Program-made: the position numbers and the translations under genes
Assembly (NCBI GenBank): GCA_016193485.1
Contig: JACPRZ010000012.1
Coordinates: 97,109-161,108, forward strand
Source: Bacteroidota bacterium
GTDB taxonomy: Bacteria > Bacteroidota > Bacteroidia > JACPRZ01
Direction: 5' to 3'
Length of the DNA: 64,000 nucleotides
Shown here: piece after piece, positions 60,192-64,000 of the stretch
How positions within the stretch are numbered: the stretch's first letter is position 1
Layout of the letters: the number at the start of each line of letters is the position of its first letter
Notes under the pieces: generated by a model
What the model was told of the DNA's origin: nothing
Databases searched by the model: none
What the model saw: only the letters and a program-made list of their open reading frames with translations

Positions 60192-61238
60192 TTATGAATG
60201 ATTTTGAGGTACAATATTATGAATTGCATTTGAAAAGTTGTTTCGTACCCTGTACAGGGCGGAACCAACTGTTTTGCGGATTTTTTGCCTGAGATTAACA
60301 ACAGGTTTCAACACCACTGCAGGACATAGCTTTTCCACAGTCCCGAAACTTTTTTTAAACGCTCGCACACCTTCCAGATGTCCGCTCGGATTAAAATCAA
60401 ACCATTTAAAACCTGCGGAATGGGCGTCTTTTATCGCTTCATATAATAACAAATTGACAGGCCTTAAACTGAAATATTCATCAAGTGCAGCGCCATGCCA
60501 GTAAACTGCATGGCACTTTGCATAAAAACATAAAGCGCCAGCAATAAGATTATTGTTTTTCAGGGCGATCCATAATTTTATATTTGAAGAATGGCAATTC
60601 TGCATCACTTCGAAAATTTTCCATGGATAGCGCATGGTAGCGGTTTCGCCCCATCGCCTGATGGAATCGCAGTATACTTCATAATAACCTCGCCACTCAT
60701 CTAAGGATTCCGCCTGTTTGATCAACACTCCCGCTTTTCTTGCCTGGTTTACTGCCGCTTTATGTCCCTTGCTCCATCGTCTGAATATATCCTCAAAATT
60801 GCCAGTCAGCGCAAGTACGGATGTGGTTTCAGGTTTTACATCCGGAGGAGTTGCCCTTAATTCCATCTCATTATAAGGATTCATCCGCCATAGCAGCGGG
60901 CGGTATCTTTCTTTTAATAAAGAAATCAATAACCGATAATGTTTTACGGTCAGTTCATTCACGCTTATCCAACCCCCGAAGGTACCGGCAGGCGAGGCAA
61001 TGTATTCCTTTTGCTCTCCATTTCTGTTGGCGTATGAAGAAATCGGGAGCAGGGTTCTTTTTCCATCTGAAAAAGATACTATCAGAGGTTCATATTGGTA
61101 GGGTTGTTCGCTGACCTTCGTATATTCTTGCCATATTTCAGCCCATTCACGGGAGTGGAAATAGGTTGCGTGGTCGCAATTTTTCCAGATTTCATCCCAC
61201 TCTGCATTCGTGGCCGGGTGTGAGTTTGTGATATTCAT
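60192..61238 (-). CDS. FemAB/GNAT-like protein
   Basis: The 348-residue protein has an N-terminal lobe with TYFHSREWAEIWQEYTKVSE and a GNAT_6-type C-terminal lobe (RWSKGHKAAVNQARKAGVLI, LWIALKNNNLIAGALCFYAK, HGAALDEYFSLRPVNLLLYE and FDFNPSGHLEGVRAFKKSFG). FemAB-like proteins transfer amino acids from tRNA, or acyl groups, onto peptidoglycan or amino sugars, and they are frequent in exopolysaccharide loci. It may acylate an amino sugar made by the DegT enzymes. It lies 18 bp before the Wzt gene. Confidence 0.75.
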   Translation of the reverse strand: MNITNSHPATNAEWDEIWKNCDHATYFHSREWAEIWQEYTKVSEQPYQYEPLIVSFSDGKRTLLPISSYANRNGEQKEYIASPAGTFGGWISVNELTVKHYRLLISLLKERYRPLLWRMNPYNEMELRATPPDVKPETTSVLALTGNFEDIFRRWSKGHKAAVNQARKAGVLIKQAESLDEWRGYYEVYCDSIRRWGETATMRYPWKIFEVMQNCHSSNIKLWIALKNNNLIAGALCFYAKCHAVYWHGAALDEYFSLRPVNLLLYEAIKDAHSAGFKWFDFNPSGHLEGVRAFKKSFGTVEKLCPAVVLKPVVNLRQKIRKTVGSALYRVRNNFSNAIHNIVPQNHS

Positions 61239-61256
61239 AAAAAAGAATCAAAAAAA

Positions 61257-62552
61257 TCAGGGCATGAGCACTGCTTCCACATTCCATTTTATATAGGGCT
61301 GTAATATCCCTTTTCTCACAGGTGTCATTTTAAATTTAATTGTCGGAGATCCGTCATCAAATATTTCGAAACCGATCGTATCAAATGAATCAATTCTTTC
61401 TTTTGTTGCTGAATTAATAAAAACGATAAAAATCTTGTATTTACCGGGATTTAACCATTGGGCAGGAATAGTAAAAGAGGATCTGTACTTACCCGGCTTT
61501 CTTGTGCCCAGAAGTTCCGGATTTTCGTCAAAATCAGTGGTTGTAAAAGCCACCACATCGGATAAGGTTCTGAAACTTACGCCAACGAACCAATGAGATA
61601 TTTCGTGAGGAACTATATATTCCATAATAACATCAAAAGATTTTGAATAAAAAGCCATTTTTGCCGGATTTTGGGTGCCGTTCACGGAGATAAACATCCG
61701 TTCTAAAAAAATTGAATTATTTCCAACAGGTTGGTGTTTACTTTGATAAACAGTATTCAATTCCTGTACTTCAATATAACTCCTGATTACGGTATCCGTT
61801 TCATTGTCAGAAATAAGATTTCCTTCTTTTAATAAAATGGTTCTTTGGCATAAATTTGATATTGCCTCCATATTATGGCTCACAAACAAAACCGTTCTCC
61901 CCTGTCCCGCCACATCCTTCATTTTCCCAAGGCATTTCTTTTGAAACTCAGCATCCCCCACCGCCAACACCTCATCCACAATAAGAATTTCCGGGTCTAA
62001 ATGCGCTGCAACAGCAAACGCTAATCGCACATACATGCCGGAAGAGTACCTTTTTACCGGGGTGTCAATATACCGCTCAACGCCTGAAAATTCTATTATC
62101 TCATCCAATTTGCTTTTTATTTCCTGTTTTGTCATGCCGAGGATTGCACCATTCAAAAATATGTTTTCCCTGCCGGAGAGTTCCGGATGAAAGCCGGTTC
62201 CCACTTCAAGCAAACTCGCTATCCTGCCTTTAATGCTTACTTCACCGGTAGTGGGCATGGTTACCCGCGAAAGAATTTTTAATAAGGTTGATTTTCCCGC
62301 CCCGTTTTTACCAATGATTCCGAGAACTTCGCCTTGCTTTACTTCAAAATTAATATTTGATAATGCCCAAATATATTCTTCACTGCCATTGGAATCAATG
62401 CGGTTTGCTTCGCCAACTTTCAGATAGGGGTCTTCTTTCCCTCTTATGAGGTGCCACCAGCGGTTCAAATCATGGGCGAGCGTTCCGGTGCCAACCGTGC
62501 CGAGGCGGTATTGTTTGCTGAGGTTTTCTACTTTTATTACGATGTCGCTCAT
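61257..62552 (-). CDS. wzt: Polysaccharide ABC transporter ATPase, Wzt-like with C-terminal extension
   Basis: The 431-residue protein has Walker A GIIGKNGAGKSTLLKIL at about residue 80, signature YSSGMYVRLAFAV, Walker B EILIVDEVLAVGD and switch FVSHNMEAIS. Residues from about 270 form an additional beta-rich domain (IFLERMFISVNGTQNPAKM, PEILLGTRKPGKYRSSFTIP-like region), as in Wzt proteins whose C-terminus recognises the finished glycan. It powers export of lipid-linked polysaccharide across the inner membrane with the permease gene upstream on the same strand. Confidence 0.88.
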   Translation of the reverse strand: MSDIVIKVENLSKQYRLGTVGTGTLAHDLNRWWHLIRGKEDPYLKVGEANRIDSNGSEEYIWALSNINFEVKQGEVLGIIGKNGAGKSTLLKILSRVTMPTTGEVSIKGRIASLLEVGTGFHPELSGRENIFLNGAILGMTKQEIKSKLDEIIEFSGVERYIDTPVKRYSSGMYVRLAFAVAAHLDPEILIVDEVLAVGDAEFQKKCLGKMKDVAGQGRTVLFVSHNMEAISNLCQRTILLKEGNLISDNETDTVIRSYIEVQELNTVYQSKHQPVGNNSIFLERMFISVNGTQNPAKMAFYSKSFDVIMEYIVPHEISHWFVGVSFRTLSDVVAFTTTDFDENPELLGTRKPGKYRSSFTIPAQWLNPGKYKIFIVFINSATKERIDSFDTIGFEIFDDGSPTIKFKMTPVRKGILQPYIKWNVEAVLMP

Positions 62553-62674
62553 CTGGCAGAGATATTCTATATTGTCAGATATTGCAAGGCCAAAAATTAT
62601 ATATCAAAAGTGATTATTCTGTAATTCGCAAAATTCCATAGAAATGAAAGGTATAGGCGCGACACATCCCAATG

Positions 62675-63520
62675 CTACACTGTATCCATAAAACTCTTTT
62701 CAATTTTATTAAAAATCAATATCCCGGTTATCAGGACGAAAACCATGAATATTCCGCTGTAAGCAAGATGAAAAAAATTTATCTCTCCAACACCAAGGAA
62801 AGCATATTTAAACGCTTCTATTATTGCAGTCATCGGATTTGCCAGGAGCAGCCAGCGGTACGTACCGGTAACAAACGATAAGGGATAAACAACGGGGGTA
62901 AGGTACATAAGCAATTGGGTTCCAAAACCGACTAAGTTCTGGAGGTCCCGGTATTTGGTGGTCAGGGATGAGATAATGATTCCGAATCCAAGTCCAAGTC
63001 CGGCCATAAGGATTATTAAAACAGGTACAAGAAAAATATAATAATTGGGATGAATGTCTGTTCCATTAAAATAATAGAAAATAAGGAAACCGAGAAAAAG
63101 GCAGAACTGAACTGAAAATTTTACCATGTTTGAAATTACAATTGACAACGGTACGATCAAACGGGGGAAATATACTTTGCCGAAAATATTGGCATTGGCA
63201 GTGAACGTAGTTGAAGTTTTGGTCAGGCAGTCGGCAAAATAATTCCACCCGATAAGGCCGCTGAGGTAAAACAGCAAGGGTGGCACTCCATCCGTGGGTA
63301 TCTTTGCAATTCGCCCGAAAATCACGGTAAAGATAATGGTTGCAACTACCGGCTGAATAAAAAACCACAGGGGTCCCAGGATAGTTTGCTTGTAAACCGA
63401 AACAAAGTCCCTCCATACGAACATCTGTAAAAGGTTACGTGATTTCCAGATGTCCTTCCAATTAATATCCCACCAGGCCGATTGGGGGCGGATGACTAAT
63501 GTCCATTCTTTGCCGTTCAT
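62675..63520 (-). CDS. wzm: Polysaccharide ABC transporter permease, Wzm-like
   Basis: The 281-residue ABC-2-type permease begins MNGKEWTLVIRPQSAWWDIN and has the characteristic QMFVWRDFVSVYKQTILGPL segment. About six membrane helices follow, including VVATIIFTVIFGRIAKIPTD, LIGWNYFADCLTKTSTTFTA and LLMYLTPVVYPLSFVTGTYR. It forms the membrane channel for Wzt. The gap to the ATPase gene is 122 bp, so an internal promoter is possible. Presence of Wzm/Wzt predicts ABC-dependent rather than Wzy-dependent assembly. Confidence 0.9.
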   Translation of the reverse strand: MNGKEWTLVIRPQSAWWDINWKDIWKSRNLLQMFVWRDFVSVYKQTILGPLWFFIQPVVATIIFTVIFGRIAKIPTDGVPPLLFYLSGLIGWNYFADCLTKTSTTFTANANIFGKVYFPRLIVPLSIVISNMVKFSVQFCLFLGFLIFYYFNGTDIHPNYYIFLVPVLIILMAGLGLGFGIIISSLTTKYRDLQNLVGFGTQLLMYLTPVVYPLSFVTGTYRWLLLANPMTAIIEAFKYAFLGVGEINFFHLAYSGIFMVFVLITGILIFNKIEKSFMDTV

Positions 63521-63537
63521 AATTTCTATTATTACCG

Positions 63538-64000
63538 TTAAAATGGCGTTAACGCCACCTCTGTCAGAAAATTTCTTATTTCATCATCAGGAACCGGGTT
63601 GCCGATGAATTCAACCGGTTCGCTGTAATCAATATTTTTAAAATATGATAACTGCTGCCGGAAAAGTTTTTCGGTAAATACAATACTTTTATTGATATTG
63701 AAAAGATTTTCTGTTCGCTTACAGATGTCATTAAAATTCAAATTGTTTTTTAAAAGAAAGTACATATCAACATAATCTTTCCATTTTGCTCTTTGCCCGA
63801 AGGCAAATGCTTTCATGGCGGCAAGGTCAGGCAAAGACGGTAAATTAATAATACCGTCAAAATCAATAGTAGCGGGAACAGAATACGGATAATTAAAAAA
63901 AGTGATTTTTACAGAATTAATTTTTGCATGCATCTGATTTACGTCCTCGTAACCAAATTCAATGTTGCCTGGAGATTTATCGGATAGAATTTTTTTTATT
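63538..64000 (-). CDS. AbiEii/AbiGii-like nucleotidyltransferase, C-terminal part (cut by window edge)
   Basis: The frame is open through the right edge: reading on from the ATG at 63933, the preceding residues (IKKILSDKSPGNIEFGYEDV) are also in frame, so 63933 is unlikely to be the real start. The visible part has YPYSVPATIDFDGIINLPSL, AAMKAFAFGQRAKWKDYVDM and FNDICKRTENLFNINKSIVF, which match the C-terminal half of AbiEii-type nucleotidyltransferases (toxin components of type IV-like AbiE systems). The nucleotidyltransferase catalytic motif lies outside. The antitoxin partner cannot be checked here. Confidence 0.7.
   Translation of the reverse strand, partial: IKKILSDKSPGNIEFGYEDVNQMHAKINSVKITFFNYPYSVPATIDFDGIINLPSLPDLAAMKAFAFGQRAKWKDYVDMYFLLKNNLNFNDICKRTENLFNINKSIVFTEKLFRQQLSYFKNIDYSEPVEFIGNPVPDDEIRNFLTEVALTPF

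Noticed and set aside
1-64000. rRNA, tRNA, riboswitch and integrase genes
   Set aside because: None was recognised on either strand by eye; a covariance-model search would be needed to exclude small RNAs.

Overview
The window is a chromosomal segment of a Bacteroidota bacterium. The evidence is a TonB-dependent receptor with an N-terminal carboxypeptidase-regulatory-like domain, two secreted proteins ending in type IX secretion (T9SS) sorting domains, a DUF4476-type secreted protein, ATP-dependent PEP carboxykinase, and promoter-like TAnnTTTG boxes. I can only place it at phylum level. No rRNA, tRNA or CRISPR array was seen.

Region 1 (1 to about 17.4 kb) is mostly metabolic and envelope genes: the start of an aldehyde dehydrogenase, a TonB receptor, a PLP aminotransferase, a long transketolase-like enzyme, gcvT, a ComB-like phosphatase, a zinc phospholipase/S1-P1 nuclease-fold protein, several secreted proteins of unknown function, pckA, a WbqC-family protein and a hexapeptide acyltransferase. 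A 100-bp element with inverted ends and a 5-bp target duplication lies between the divergent transketolase and gcvT genes. A RelE-type toxin-antitoxin pair (17.4-17.9 kb) marks the edge.

Region 2 (about 18.1 to 63.5 kb) is a large surface-glycan locus. It holds at least ten glycosyltransferases or GT-like membrane proteins, three complete DegT-family sugar aminotransferases (one clearly WecE), WecB, three NAD-dependent sugar epimerase/dehydratases (one without the usual Tyr-Lys dyad), a GT11 fucosyltransferase, several methyltransferases including an FkbM type, a polysaccharide deacetylase, two sulfotransferases, an MBOAT acyltransferase with an SGNH-like partner, a radical SAM/SPASM protein, a FemAB/GNAT-like protein, and a Wzm/Wzt ABC exporter whose ATPase has a C-terminal extension. 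The exporter predicts ABC-dependent export of a decorated polysaccharide (amino, methyl, acyl and perhaps sulfate groups). No Wzx/Wzy pair, initiating phosphoglycosyltransferase or ligase was recognised.

The locus shows active remodelling. An AT-rich island (about 40.4-45.25 kb) lies between two direct repeats (61 of 63 bases identical) that are the 5' ends of one intact and one truncated aminotransferase gene. It carries an IS66-like transposase remnant, a fibre-like protein with an S74 chaperone and a T9SS domain, a methyltransferase and a putative glycosyltransferase. A 364-bp MITE-like element with perfect 13-bp ends and 8-bp target duplications sits exactly at the stop codon of the fucosyltransferase gene. 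A neighbouring methyltransferase is frameshifted. Related palindromes occur inside the MITE and between the sulfotransferase genes. Eleven runs of 8-9 G or C lie within coding sequences. The right edge is cut inside an AbiEii-like nucleotidyltransferase gene.
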